The position numbers were made by a program, and so were the translations under genes. Shown here in pieces: positions 16,480 through 25,900 of a DNA stretch of 64,000 nucleotides. This DNA is from Burkholderia lata. Its GTDB lineage: Bacteria > Pseudomonadota > Gammaproteobacteria > Burkholderiales > Burkholderiaceae. The stretch is taken from contig NZ_CABVQK010000003.1 of the NCBI RefSeq assembly GCF_902499335.1, positions 186,001-250,000 of the forward strand, read 5' to 3'. The stretch's first letter is position 1; every line of letters begins with the position of its first letter. The notes under the pieces are model-generated. The model was not told the origin of the DNA. It ran no database searches and worked only from the letters and a program-made list of their open reading frames with translations.

Positions 16480-17895
16480 TCATGCACTGTCGCGCGGCAG
16501 CGTGAGAACCGCATCGAGCCCGCCGCCGTCCCGATTGCGCAGAATCAGCGTGCCGCCGTGCAGCGTCGCGATGCTGCGCGCGATCGTGAGCCCCAGCCCC
16601 GTGCCGCCGTCGTCGAGGTCGGCGTGCTTGCCGCGCCGGTACGGCTCGAACACGCGTTCGAGCCAGTCGTCGGGAAGGCCGGGGCCGGTATCGCCGACGA
16701 CGATGCGCACGGCATCCTTGCTGTCGCGCACGTCGATCGTCACCGGCGCGCCGCCGCTGTAGTGCGCGGCGTTGTCGAGCAGGTTCTGCAGGCAGCGTTT
16801 CAGGTTGCGCGCAAAGCCCGACACCGGCGCCGTCGCGTGTCCGTTGATCGTGACCGCCTGGCCGGTATCGCGCGCATCTTCCGCCAGCCCTTCGAGCATC
16901 GAATCGAGATCGATGCCGCAGCGCGGTTCCGTCACCTCCACACCGCGCACCGCGTCGAGCGCGCCGCGAACCATCGATTCCATTTCGTCGAGATCGCCGC
17001 GCAGCCGGTCGCGCCACTCGGGATCCGGCAGCATCTCGGTGCGCAGCCGCAAGCGCGTGAGCGGCGTGCGCAGGTCGTGCGACACCGCGCCGAGAAAACG
17101 CGCCCGCCCGGCGAAGCTGTCGATCAACTGCTGCTGCATCGCATTGAACGACTCGGCCGCGCGGCGCACTTCCGACGGCCCGTCGACGGCAAGCGGCGGC
17201 CGGTGGATGTCGCGGCCGAGCGCTTCGGCGGCACGCGCGAGCTGCGTGAGCGGCTTCAGCGCGAAGCGCACGGCGACGAATGCAACCGCGCACACCGCGA
17301 CGAAACGGATCAGGTAAAGCCTCAGCAGGTAGTCGACGACGAGCGACGCGGGCATCGCATGCATGCCGGCCTGGCCTTCGTCGGCACGCACGTCGAGCCA
17401 GCCGCCCGACGGCAGGCCGACCTGGACGTGGAATTCGCCCGTCGGCATCCGCGAATCGAACAGGCTCAGCGGGCCGGCATGATGGCCTGCGTCGTCGTGC
17501 AACGCGGCTTCGACGAGGCGAAACGGCACATCGGCACCGAGCCGCCGCGACAGGACGCCGGCGATCAGGCCAGCCGTTGCGTGCTGCGCGAAACTCAGCG
17601 TGCCGGCGGGCGAGGGCGCATCGATGCGCTCGAGGCGGTAGCGGGCGTCGCCCAGCGCGGCGATGGCCGCGTCGCGCGCGGCCGGGTCCGGCGTGGCGTC
17701 GACGAGCCGCAGCGTATCGGCGAGCCGGCTCGCGAACAGGCGCGCCGGAATTTCCAGCATGCGGTTGTCGTGGGTGTCGAACCAGATCGTGCCGGTCAGC
17801 ATCTGGCCGGCGAACATGCCGGCCACAAGGATGGCCACGAGCCGCCCGAACAGCGAGTCGGGCCACACGCGCAGCTTCATGCGCCGCATGCCCAT
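16480..17895 (-). CDS. Sensor histidine kinase
   Basis: A 471-residue inner-membrane kinase. Membrane helix 1 is at about 17-36 (FGRLVAILVAGMFAGQML), then a periplasmic sensor region of about 150 residues, helix 2 (LYLIRFVAVCAVAFVAVRFA) and a HAMP linker beginning LKPLTQLARAAEALG. The phospho-acceptor H-box is GAVSHDLRTPLTRLRL, the N-box LQNLLDNAAHYS, G1 VGDTGPGLP and G2 GGTGLGLTIAR. The ATG overlaps the response-regulator stop by one base (TGATG), so the pair is translationally coupled. It diverges from the Fur-boxed iron operon, so it may sense a metal or siderophore-related signal (inference). Confidence 0.9.
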   Translation of the reverse strand: MGMRRMKLRVWPDSLFGRLVAILVAGMFAGQMLTGTIWFDTHDNRMLEIPARLFASRLADTLRLVDATPDPAARDAAIAALGDARYRLERIDAPSPAGTLSFAQHATAGLIAGVLSRRLGADVPFRLVEAALHDDAGHHAGPLSLFDSRMPTGEFHVQVGLPSGGWLDVRADEGQAGMHAMPASLVVDYLLRLYLIRFVAVCAVAFVAVRFALKPLTQLARAAEALGRDIHRPPLAVDGPSEVRRAAESFNAMQQQLIDSFAGRARFLGAVSHDLRTPLTRLRLRTEMLPDPEWRDRLRGDLDEMESMVRGALDAVRGVEVTEPRCGIDLDSMLEGLAEDARDTGQAVTINGHATAPVSGFARNLKRCLQNLLDNAAHYSGGAPVTIDVRDSKDAVRIVVGDTGPGLPDDWLERVFEPYRRGKHADLDDGGTGLGLTIARSIATLHGGTLILRNRDGGGLDAVLTLPRDSA

Positions 17896-18608
17896 CACGC
17901 TTCGTGCACGACGTCGGCGACGAGCATGTAACCCTCGTTGCGGACCGTGCGGATCAGCGCCGCGTTGCGCGCGGCATCCTTCAGGTGGTGGCGCAGCCGG
18001 CTCACGCACACGTCGATCGAGCGATCGAGCGGCGCAAGCTCCTTGCCGAACACGCGATCGAGCAGGAACTCGCGCGACAGCGGGCGGTTCGGGTGATCGA
18101 GCAGCGCGCGCAGTGTGCGGTAGTCCGAGCCGCCGAGCGACACGACGACGCCGTCGGGCGACATCATCTGCTTCATCCGCGTATCGAGATGCCAGCCGGC
18201 GAAGCTGACGCGCGACGAGGCTTCCGTGCGCCGCGTGCCCGGAATCGCGCGCGTGCGGCGCAGCACGACCTTGATCTTCGCGACGAGCTCGCGCGGGTCG
18301 AACGGCTTCGGCAGGTAGTCGTCCGCGCCCATCTCGAGGCCGAGGATCCGGTCGAGCAGGCCGCCGCGCGCGCTCAGGATCACGATCGGCACGTCGTGGC
18401 GCTGCCGCAGGTCGCGCGTGAGGTCGAGGCCGTCCTCGCCGTCGAGCATCAGGTCGAGCACGACGAGATCGACGCTCGACGTCCCGAGCGCCTGCCGAAG
18501 CTGCTGGCCGTTCTCGGCCAGCGTGACGCGGTAGTTCATGCCGCGCAGGTAGTCGCCGAGCAGCGTACGGATGTTCGGATCGTCGTCGACGACAAGGATG
18601 TGGTCCAT
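17895..18608 (-). CDS. OmpR-family response regulator
   Basis: A 237-residue regulator. The receiver domain (1-115) starts MDHILVVDDDPNIRTLLGDY, with phospho-acceptor Asp52 in LVVLDLMLDGEDG and the conserved Lys in DYLPKPFDPRELVAK. The winged-helix domain (about 140-235) ends with VDVCVSRLRHHLKD and TVRNEGYMLV. The start at 18608 is set by the receiver N-terminus; a longer upstream frame is not supported. The gene is co-transcribed with the kinase at 16480. The shared 157-bp region before the iron operon means regulator and Fur could act on the same promoters. Confidence 0.92.
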   Translation of the reverse strand: MDHILVVDDDPNIRTLLGDYLRGMNYRVTLAENGQQLRQALGTSSVDLVVLDLMLDGEDGLDLTRDLRQRHDVPIVILSARGGLLDRILGLEMGADDYLPKPFDPRELVAKIKVVLRRTRAIPGTRRTEASSRVSFAGWHLDTRMKQMMSPDGVVVSLGGSDYRTLRALLDHPNRPLSREFLLDRVFGKELAPLDRSIDVCVSRLRHHLKDAARNAALIRTVRNEGYMLVADVVHEA

Positions 18609-18735
18609 CGGGAGAAGCTTCCGGATAAATCGAAATGATTTTGAAAGGAATGGCGCGCCAACACATTCCATTACAAAAGGCCGCGCTTCCAACACATCGC
18701 CATTACACGCGGTGATTACAGTGTCGCCCTTCAAA

Positions 18736-18756
18736 TGGCAATGATTCTCATTCAGA
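18736..18756. promoter_or_regulatory. Fur box upstream of the iron-uptake operon
   Basis: GGCAATGATTCTCATTCAG (18737-18755) matches the Fur consensus with its characteristic AATGAT-TCTCATT core. It ends about 10 bp before the start of the binding-protein gene, where bound Fur-Fe would block transcription. This predicts iron-repressed expression of 18766-25010, and possibly of the divergent two-component genes. Confidence 0.72.
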
Positions 18757-18765
18757 GGCGACATT

Positions 18766-19971
18766 ATGGCAATTTTCAGACAGGCGTGGGCGCGGCGCGT
18801 GTGCATCGGCGCAATCGCATGGATGCTCGGCGCGACCGTTGCACACGCATCGGCGGCGACGGCCGAGCCGGTTCCCTCGGTGTCGCCTGCGCCGGCGGCC
18901 GTGACCGATCTCGCGGGCCGCACGGTGCGCGTCCCGGCACAGGCGCCGCGCCGTATCCTGCTCGGCGAGAGCCGGCTGCTGTCGGCCGTCGCGTTGCTCG
19001 ACGGGAAGCAGCCGCTCGCGCGCATCGTCGGCTGGCAGGGCGACCTGCCGCTGATGGACCCGCAGACCTACGACGCGTACGCCCAGGCGTTTCCGCAAAT
19101 CCGCCGCATCCCGCTGATCGGCCAGGCAACCGAGGACAGCATCAGCGCCGAGAAGGCGCTGAGCCTGAAGCCCGATCTCGCGATCTTCAGCCTCGGCGGG
19201 CACGGGCCGAGCCGCTACAACGCGCTCGTGAAGCAGCTCGAGGCGACCGGTACGACGGTCGTATTCGTCGATTTCCGGCTGCATCCGCTGCAGAACACGC
19301 TGCCGAGCATCACGCTGCTCGGCGCGGTCATGCATCGCACCGCGCAAGCGAATGCGTATGCAACGTTCTATCGAGCGCATCTCGCGCGCATCGAGGCGGT
19401 CGTGAACCGGATTCCCGACGCGCAGCGGCCGAAGGTGTTCGTCGACCTGCTCGCGGGCGTGTGGGATGCCGGCTGCTGCCACACGGCCGGCAACGGCAAT
19501 TTCGGCGAGTTCGTGACGGCCGCGGGCGGCCGCAACATTGCCACGGGGCTGCTGCCCGGCGTGCTCGGCGACATCAGCATGGAGCAGGCGATCGCCGCGC
19601 GGCCCGACGTGTACATCGCGACCGGCAGCCGCTCGAAGCCGGGGCTCGCGTCGCTGCGGGTCGGCGCGCAGACGAGTGCGCACGATGCGGCGGCGAGCCT
19701 CGCGCAGCTTGCCGCGCGGCCGGGCTTTGATGCGATCAAGGCGATCCACGACGGCCGTGTGCACGGCATCTCTCACAACTACTACGACTCGCCGTACAAC
19801 ATCCTCGCGATCGAAGCGTTCTCGAAGTGGTTCTATCCGCAGCAGTTCAAGGATCTCGACGTACATGCGACGCAGGCCGAACTGCATCGCCGCTTCCTCG
19901 CGATCGCGCCGCAGGGCGCCGAGTGGGTCGATGCGCCGCTACCGGCCGCCACGTCGCAGGCGGCACGATGA
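18766..19971 (+). CDS. FecB/BtuF-like periplasmic iron-siderophore binding protein
   Basis: A 401-residue protein. The signal peptide (RRVCIGAIAWMLGATVAHAS) is followed by VTDLAGRTVRVPAQAPRRIL, the entry strand of TroA/FecB-superfamily ligand-binding proteins. The second lobe contains QRPKVFVDLLAGVWDAGC and FGEFVTAAGGRNIA. An unusual cysteine pair (GCCHTAGNG) occurs near residue 240. GAGGCGAC precedes the ATG. The stop overlaps the permease start (ATGA), and the Fur box lies just upstream. It should deliver a ferric siderophore or metal chelate to the permease; the ligand is unknown. Confidence 0.88.
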   Translation: MAIFRQAWARRVCIGAIAWMLGATVAHASAATAEPVPSVSPAPAAVTDLAGRTVRVPAQAPRRILLGESRLLSAVALLDGKQPLARIVGWQGDLPLMDPQTYDAYAQAFPQIRRIPLIGQATEDSISAEKALSLKPDLAIFSLGGHGPSRYNALVKQLEATGTTVVFVDFRLHPLQNTLPSITLLGAVMHRTAQANAYATFYRAHLARIEAVVNRIPDAQRPKVFVDLLAGVWDAGCCHTAGNGNFGEFVTAAGGRNIATGLLPGVLGDISMEQAIAARPDVYIATGSRSKPGLASLRVGAQTSAHDAAASLAQLAARPGFDAIKAIHDGRVHGISHNYYDSPYNILAIEAFSKWFYPQQFKDLDVHATQAELHRRFLAIAPQGAEWVDAPLPAATSQAAR

Positions 19972-21050
19972 GCGACGCCGTGCTTCAGGATCTCGCGCCT
20001 GGCCGTATCCGTGCGGCGAGCCTGCGCGACTACCGCCGCCTCACGCGGCGGCGCACGGCCGCGCTCGTCGTCGTCGCGCTGCTGATCGTCGTGTCGGTGC
20101 TGTTCGACCTGTCGTCCGGGCCATCGGGAATGCCGGTCGCGACGCTGTTGCGCACGCTCGTCGAACGCGCGGGCGCCGATCCGGCCGCGCGCGTGATCGT
20201 CTGGCAGATCCGCCTGCCGTACGCGGCGATGGCCGTGCTCGTCGGCGCGGCGCTCGGGCTGTCCGGTGCGGAAATGCAGACGATCCTCGCCAATCCGCTC
20301 GCCAGCCCGTACACGCTCGGCGTATCGGCGGCCGCCGCGTTCGGCGCGTCGCTCGCGATCGTGCTCGACGTGACCATTCCCGGCGTCGCGCAAACCTGGG
20401 TCGTATCGGCGAACGCGTTCGTTTTCGCGTTCCTGTCCGCGCTGCTGCTCGATGCGGTCGCGCGCTGGCGCGGGATGAACACCACGGGCGTCGTGCTGAT
20501 GGGCATCGCGCTGGTGTTCGCGTTCCACGCGCTCGTGTCGCTGATGCAGTTCATCGCATCGGCCGACGCGCTGCAGGGGCTCGTGTTCTGGACGCTCGGA
20601 TCGCTCGCGCGCGCCGACTGGCCGAAGCTCGCGGTGCTCGGCACGGCACTCGCGATCGCGTTGCCGCTGTCGATGCGCAACGCATGGACGCTCACTGCGA
20701 TGCGGCTCGGCGAGGATCGTGCGGCGAGCTTCGGCGTCGACGTGAAGCGCGTGCGGCTCGCGACGCTGCTGCGGGTGTCTGCGCTGTCTGCGCTCGCGGT
20801 GTCGTTCGTCGGCACGATCGGCTTCGTCGGTTTGATCGCGCCGCATCTCGCGCGCACGCTGTTCGGCGAGGACCATCGCTTCTATCTGCCCGGCAGCCTG
20901 CTGCTCGGCGCGCTGATGCTGTCACTTGCGTCGATCGCATCGAAGTTGATCGTGCCGGGCGTGCTGATCCCGGTCGGGATCGTCACCGCGCTGGTTGGCA
21001 TTCCGCTGTTCCTCGGCATCGTCGTGCGGTCGCAGGGAGGGCAAGCATGA
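19968..21050 (+). CDS. FecCD-family ABC permease
   Basis: A 360-residue integral membrane permease of the BtuC/FhuB/FecD family with about nine to ten membrane helices. Recognisable motifs are WQIRLPYAAMAVLVGAALGL, the family's GAEMQTILANPLASPYTLGVS, and the cytoplasmic coupling loop GFVGLIAPHLARTLFGEDHR. The start at 19968 overlaps the upstream stop by 4 nt (ATGA), and its own stop overlaps the ATPase start in the same way, so the three transporter subunits are translationally coupled. Confidence 0.92.
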   Translation: MSDAVLQDLAPGRIRAASLRDYRRLTRRRTAALVVVALLIVVSVLFDLSSGPSGMPVATLLRTLVERAGADPAARVIVWQIRLPYAAMAVLVGAALGLSGAEMQTILANPLASPYTLGVSAAAAFGASLAIVLDVTIPGVAQTWVVSANAFVFAFLSALLLDAVARWRGMNTTGVVLMGIALVFAFHALVSLMQFIASADALQGLVFWTLGSLARADWPKLAVLGTALAIALPLSMRNAWTLTAMRLGEDRAASFGVDVKRVRLATLLRVSALSALAVSFVGTIGFVGLIAPHLARTLFGEDHRFYLPGSLLLGALMLSLASIASKLIVPGVLIPVGIVTALVGIPLFLGIVVRSQGGQA

Positions 21051-21877
21051 GCGGGCTGACGATCGCAGGGCTGACCGTACGTTATGGGCGGCGCGACGTG
21101 CTCACGTCGCTGAGTGCGGGGCCGTTGCCGCGCGGCCGGATCACCGCGCTCCTCGGCCCGAACGGCAGCGGCAAGTCGACGCTGCTGCGCACGCTTGGCG
21201 GGCTCACACGCGCTGCGTCGGGCGAGCTCGCGTTCGATGGCGCGACGCCGTTCGTGCCGGGGCTGCGCGACGCGCGTTCGCATGGCGTCGTCTACCTGCC
21301 GCAGGCGTTGCCGGCCGGCGTACGCCTGCAGGTGCTCGAATCGGTCGTCGTCGCGCGTCGCGCGACACGGCAGGGCTTCATGACGGCCGGCCGCGCCGGG
21401 AGCGGGGAGGGCGACGATACGGCCGCCCTTGCGGTGCTCGCGCGGCTCGGCATCGACGGGCTCGCGCTGCGCACGCTCGACGAACTCTCCGGCGGCCAGC
21501 GCCAGCTCGTCGGCCTTGCGCAGGCGCTTGCCCGCGATCCGCAGGTGCTGCTGCTCGACGAACCGCTGTCGGCGCTCGACCTGAATCACCAGCATCAGGT
21601 GATGGCCGCGCTGCGCGACATCACGCGCGAACGGCAGCTCGTGACGGTCGTCGTGCTGCACGACATCAGCGCCGCACTGCGCGGTTGCGACCGCGCGATG
21701 CTGTTGCACCGTGGCCGCATCGTGCGCTTCGGCACGCCGGAAGACGTCGTGACGCCGGCCAGCCTCGCCGACGTGTTCGGCGTCGCCGCGCGCATCGAGC
21801 GCTGCTCGCGCGGCCAGCTCCAGGTGCTGATCGACGGGCTCGCGGCCCACGACCCGGTTGCCGCTCCATCGCGCTAG
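21047..21877 (+). CDS. ABC transporter ATPase for iron-siderophore uptake
   Basis: A 276-residue ATPase of the FecE/FhuC type. Walker A is LGPNGSGKSTLL, the signature is ELSGGQRQLVGLAQALA, Walker B is QVLLLDEPLSALD, and the switch His is in VVLHDISAALRGCD. The Q-loop region reads VVYLPQALP. The start at 21047 is set by the ATGA overlap with the permease; the reading frame stays open far upstream but that part is out of the gene. It couples ATP hydrolysis to import by the permease at 19968. Confidence 0.93.
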   Translation: MSGLTIAGLTVRYGRRDVLTSLSAGPLPRGRITALLGPNGSGKSTLLRTLGGLTRAASGELAFDGATPFVPGLRDARSHGVVYLPQALPAGVRLQVLESVVVARRATRQGFMTAGRAGSGEGDDTAALAVLARLGIDGLALRTLDELSGGQRQLVGLAQALARDPQVLLLDEPLSALDLNHQHQVMAALRDITRERQLVTVVVLHDISAALRGCDRAMLLHRGRIVRFGTPEDVVTPASLADVFGVAARIERCSRGQLQVLIDGLAAHDPVAAPSR

Positions 21878-21913
21878 CCGTCCTCTTCACTTCTCTCATC
21901 ACCGGAAGGATTC

Positions 21914-24286
21914 ATGTCGTCGTCTCATCAACGAGCCGGCCGATCGCCGTCGGCCGTGCTGTCGAACCTGTTGGGCGCTACGCTCGGGCTGGCCATGCTG
22001 TCGGCCGCGCATGCGCAGTCGGGCATTTCGGCCGCTGCGCCGGACGCTTCGTCGTCGCCGGGCGCGACGCTGCCCGCGATCGACGTCAACGCGCATTCGT
22101 CGCCATACCGCACCGAGTTCCTGCAGTCGGACCAGTTCACCGCGCCGCTGCTGGACGTCGCGCAGAGCGTCACCGTCATCCCGAAGAAAGTGCTCGACGA
22201 GCAGCAGGCGCAGAGCCTGCAGGACATCCTGAAGAACGTGCCCGGCATCACGTTCACGTCGGGCGAAGGCAATCTCGGCTGGGGCGACATGTTCACGATC
22301 CGCGGTTTCTCGGGCGAGCAGAGCATTACCGTCGACGGCATTCGCGACGCGGGCCTCGCCGGGCGCACGGATACGTTCAACGTCGAGCGCGTCGAGGTAT
22401 TCAAGGGCACCGGCACGATCGAGTCCGGCGTTGCCGCGCCGGGCGGCAGCGTGAACCTCGTCAGCAAGGAGGCGCATGCCGGCGACGCGTACCACCTGTC
22501 GACGACGCTCGGCACCGCCAGCTACCGGCGCGTGACGGCCGACCTCAACAAGCAGCTCACACCGACGTCAGCGTTCCGGCTGAACCTGATGCGCCACTAC
22601 AACGCGGTCGACGGCCGCGCGGTGACCGACTATGACCGCTGGGGCGTGGCCGGTTCGCTCGCGCTCGGCCTCGGCACGCCGACGCGCGTGACGATCGACT
22701 ATCTGCACCAGAACGACGTGAACACGCCCGACACGGGCGTGCCGATCGAGCGCGGCACCGGCGGCGCGCGCATGCCGGGCGTGCCGCGCAACGGCTGGTA
22801 CGGCGACCCGAACCTGTTCACCGATCGCGAGGTGACGGATCGCGCGACGGTCAAGGTCGAGCACGACTTCAACGACAACGTGCGGATTTCCAATATCAGC
22901 CGCTTCGAGCAGACCGATCGCATTACCGTCCTTTCGCCGGCGCGCTTCAACTCGACCGGCGGCACGTCGTACGGCTACACGGGCACGGGGCCGCTCGTCA
23001 CGAGCGGCGCGGGGCTTGCGTCGTACAGCGGTTACGCGCCGATCGCGAATGCGTCACCGTTGGCCGTGCTGCGCGGCAGCAACTACGGCACGTCGAAGCG
23101 CTACGACATCGTGGCGAACGAAACCAACCTGAACCTGTCGTTCGACACCGGCGGCTTGCATCACGACGTCGTCGCGGGTGCGGAGGTGTATCACGAGCGC
23201 TACGGCGATCTCGCGCGCACGATTCTCGCGCCGTCGGTCAATCCCGTGATGAACCTGACGAACGCATACGGTACGAACATGGGTGGCGTGCCGACGCTCG
23301 AAGGTGGCGCGGGCGACTACGCGTCGCTCACCGATGCAGGCGTGTACCTGCGTGACACCGTGACCGTCACGCCGAAGTGGATCGTCGAGGGCGCGGTGCG
23401 CTACGACCGCTTCTCGCTGAAACAGGTCAACGGCGCGGCGGACGCGCACACCGTCGCGCGCAGTAACGACGGCGCGTTGAGCGGCCGCATCGGCATCACG
23501 TACAAGCCGGTGCCGTTCGGCAGCGTCTATGCGACCTACAGCCGGGCCGCGCAACCGTCGGCGGTCGGCGCGACGACCAACAACGTGATCTACGGCAACA
23601 CGTCGAACCAGGACCTGCAGGCGGCCGTCGCGCAAACCTGGGAACTCGGCTCGAAATGGGACCTGTTCGACCACCGGCTGTCGCTGACGGGCGCGCTGTT
23701 TCGCACCGAGCTGTCCGATTCGTGGGACTACGGCGACGGCACGACGACGGTCGTGCGTGCGCTGCCGCCGCGCCGGGTCGACGGCCTCGAGCTCGGCGTG
23801 TCGGGCAACCTGACCGACCGATGGTCCGCATTCGCGGGGTTTGCCGCGATGCGCGGCCGCATCACGAAGGGCGCGAATGCCGGGTTGCGGCCCGCCAACG
23901 TGCCCAACGCGACGTTCAACCTGTGGACGACGTATGCCGTCACGCCGAAGCTGTCGGTCAGCTACGGTGCGCAGTACGTCGGCACGCGACGCTATACCGA
24001 CAACCGCTACGTCGGCGGCCAGAGCAACAACAGCAGCACCGTGAACGGTGCAAGCGGCAAGCATCCCGTGTACGTCGCGGACGGCGAAAAGGCACCGTCG
24101 TTCTGGCTGCATTCGATCGCCGCGCGCTACGAAGTCGACAAGCACCTGACGCTTGGCCTGAACGTGCAGAACCTGTTCAACACGTTCTACTACTCGGCGA
24201 TCGGCGCGTCGCTCGACGGCTTCCAGTTGTACGGCGTGCCGGGAGCCGGGCGCACCGTCATGGCAACCGCCGACGTCCGGTTCTGA
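21914..24286 (+). CDS. TonB-dependent siderophore receptor
   Basis: A 790-residue outer-membrane receptor. The signal peptide ([17 protein letters not shown]) is followed by the plug domain: [48 protein letters not shown] and [16 protein letters not shown]. The 22-strand barrel ends with the phenylalanine-rich porin-type signature MATADVRF. The length is typical for the ferric-siderophore group. GGAAGGATTC precedes the ATG 36 nt after the ATPase gene. It takes ferric chelates across the outer membrane for the binding protein and ABC importer encoded upstream, in the same Fur-controlled unit. Confidence 0.94.
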   Translation: MSSSHQRAGRSPSAVLSNLLGATLGLAMLSAAHAQSGISAAAPDASSSPGATLPAIDVNAHSSPYRTEFLQSDQFTAPLLDVAQSVTVIPKKVLDEQQAQSLQDILKNVPGITFTSGEGNLGWGDMFTIRGFSGEQSITVDGIRDAGLAGRTDTFNVERVEVFKGTGTIESGVAAPGGSVNLVSKEAHAGDAYHLSTTLGTASYRRVTADLNKQLTPTSAFRLNLMRHYNAVDGRAVTDYDRWGVAGSLALGLGTPTRVTIDYLHQNDVNTPDTGVPIERGTGGARMPGVPRNGWYGDPNLFTDREVTDRATVKVEHDFNDNVRISNISRFEQTDRITVLSPARFNSTGGTSYGYTGTGPLVTSGAGLASYSGYAPIANASPLAVLRGSNYGTSKRYDIVANETNLNLSFDTGGLHHDVVAGAEVYHERYGDLARTILAPSVNPVMNLTNAYGTNMGGVPTLEGGAGDYASLTDAGVYLRDTVTVTPKWIVEGAVRYDRFSLKQVNGAADAHTVARSNDGALSGRIGITYKPVPFGSVYATYSRAAQPSAVGATTNNVIYGNTSNQDLQAAVAQTWELGSKWDLFDHRLSLTGALFRTELSDSWDYGDGTTTVVRALPPRRVDGLELGVSGNLTDRWSAFAGFAAMRGRITKGANAGLRPANVPNATFNLWTTYAVTPKLSVSYGAQYVGTRRYTDNRYVGGQSNNSSTVNGASGKHPVYVADGEKAPSFWLHSIAARYEVDKHLTLGLNVQNLFNTFYYSAIGASLDGFQLYGVPGAGRTVMATADVRF

Positions 24287-24329
24287 TGCGCGCGAGCGCC
24301 ACCGCATCCGCTTCGAAGGAGAGCACACG

Positions 24330-25010
24330 ATGATGATCGAGATTCCGGGCGTGTTCAGCCCGGCGGAGGCCGCCCAGCTCGTCGAGCGGCTGCGGGCCGC
24401 GCAATGGATCGACGGCCGCGCGACGGCCGGCGCGCAATCGCGGCGCGTGAAGGAGAACCGGCAGCTCGACGGCGACGATCCGCTCGCGCGCGAGATCGGC
24501 GACGAGATCATTCGCCGTCTCGCGCAGAACGCGGTGTTCATGTCGGCGGCGCTGCCCAAGCGCATTTATCCGCCGCTGTTCAACCGGTATGCGGGCGGCG
24601 AGTCGTTCGGCTATCACGTCGACAACGCAGTGCGCGGCATCCGCGCGTCGCGCGAGCGCGTGCGTACCGATCTGTCGGCGACGCTGTTCCTGAACGATCC
24701 GGCGAGTTACGACGGCGGTGAACTCGTCGTGCGCGACACGTACGGCGAGCACCGCGCGAAGCTCGCCGCGGGCAGCATGATCCTGTATCCGGGATCGAGC
24801 GTGCACAAGGTCGAGGCCGTGACGCGCGGCGAGCGACTGGCCTCGTTTTTCTGGGTGGAAAGCCTGGTGCGCGAGGATGCGCAGCGGAGTCTGCTGCTGG
24901 ACATGGATGTCGCGATCCAGCGGTTGACGCAGCAGGACGCGGACGGGGAGTCGTTGCTGCAGCTGACGGGGGCATATCACAACCTGTTGAGGATGTGGGC
25001 GGATGCTTGA
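24330..25010 (+). CDS. Fe(II)/2-oxoglutarate-dependent PKHD-type hydroxylase (PiuC/YbiX family)
   Basis: A 226-residue prolyl-4-hydroxylase-like dioxygenase. Iron ligands are His96 and Asp98 in GYHVDNA and His159 in SVHKVEAV; Arg169 in [10 protein letters not shown] binds 2-oxoglutarate. The core [18 protein letters not shown] is the family signature. Two ATGs are in tandem (24330, 24333) behind GAAGGAGA. Family members are repeatedly found next to TonB-dependent siderophore receptors, as here; their substrate is not established. It is the last gene of the iron operon. Confidence 0.92.
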   Translation: MMIEIPGVFSPAEAAQLVERLRAAQWIDGRATAGAQSRRVKENRQLDGDDPLAREIGDEIIRRLAQNAVFMSAALPKRIYPPLFNRYAGGESFGYHVDNAVRGIRASRERVRTDLSATLFLNDPASYDGGELVVRDTYGEHRAKLAAGSMILYPGSSVHKVEAVTRGERLASFFWVESLVREDAQRSLLLDMDVAIQRLTQQDADGESLLQLTGAYHNLLRMWADA

Positions 25011-25359
25011 CGGGGGGCTCGATGCAATCCTGGAATGAACGGCACGAGGATGGATGAGACGGGAATCCACCAGGAACGGTAAAGGGGCGGAGGGACAGAG
25101 AGCGGTGACGCGCGGACTTTGACGGTCGCTGAGCGCACTGAACTCGACGCGGTGTTTCTTGTCCATCATGAGCTGCTTGCCGCCGTGCCGGTCCATCGCG
25201 ATCTTGAGGCGCCGGGGCAGGTGGGACGGGATGGCGCTGATCGTTTCGATGTGATGGCGGCGGCGTCGCGCGCCGCGTCATCGCCGCGACATCTTTCTCG
25301 CGTAAATCTATGGCACTTCGCCAGTCGGCGGGGTCCCGTTTCCTCTAGGAATACCGACC
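25011..25359. other. Gene-poor stretch after the iron operon
   Basis: About 350 bp without a convincing gene. Open frames exist on both strands but none has a ribosome-binding site or recognisable homology. No strong terminator hairpin with a U-tract is visible after the hydroxylase stop. Confidence 0.4.
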
Positions 25360-25548
25360 ATGGCGGCAAAACGCCTTCGCATCAACATGATTACCCGTCG
25401 CCAGTCGACGTTCGACGGCCGGCATCTCGACACCGAGGCAGCACGTCGCCTCGGCGCGCACGCGCAGGACGCGATTCCCGCTCATCTGAAAGGCACGCAG
25501 GGCGCAGAAGCCGAATGGCTGCCGCGCGTGAAGGTCAGCGAGCGATAA
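25360..25548 (+). CDS. Possible small protein, 62 residues, ending in a dispersed repeat
   Basis: The frame starts MAAKRLRINMITRR, with AGGA 8 nt upstream, and ends QGAEAEWLPRVKVSER. The last 19 codons lie inside a sequence repeated at 41622-41689, where the same frame reads QGAEVEWLPRVKVSGR before the same TAA. Three of the five nucleotide differences between the copies are synonymous, which suggests the tail derives from a coding sequence. It may be a decayed or short gene. There is no known function. Confidence 0.33.
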   Translation: MAAKRLRINMITRRQSTFDGRHLDTEAARRLGAHAQDAIPAHLKGTQGAEAEWLPRVKVSER

Positions 25549-25652
25549 CCCGGTTACGCCGGTCGAACCCCTGCGCGACAGCGCCGATCTCGCCGTCCGG
25601 CGGCTCTCCCGATTTCGATCCATGTGAAACGCGCTCGCCGGACGGCGAGCGC
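25492..25652. repeat. Dispersed repeat, copy 1, with hairpin
   Basis: Two blocks are shared with 41622-41745. Block A (25492-25559) is identical at 63 of 68 positions. Block B (25614-25652) is identical at 36 of 39 positions. Block B ends in a perfect 10-bp stem GCGCTCGCCG/CGGCGAGCGC at 25631-25652. In the other copy one base pair of this stem changes on both sides (T-A to C-G), so pairing is kept. The blocks are 54 bp apart here and 17 bp apart in copy 2. Confidence 0.75.
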
Positions 25653-25900
25653 CGGATCACGAACGTCGCGGCAATTTCGCCGCCCGCGGCCATCGACGCT
25701 ATCGCGGCGCCAGTGCCGCGCGTGACCCGGATCGTATTGAGCGCCAATTCGCTGACATGCCGGTACGGGCCGCAGCCGGCCACGCACGATGGCCCGCCAA
25801 AGGTGCGTCGATGCGCCCGCAAGCAACGACCGTCTTGCGCCCCGGGGCGCCACCGGATCGCGGCTGCGGTCGTCGTAGTCGGCCTGCGCCGGCCGATTCG

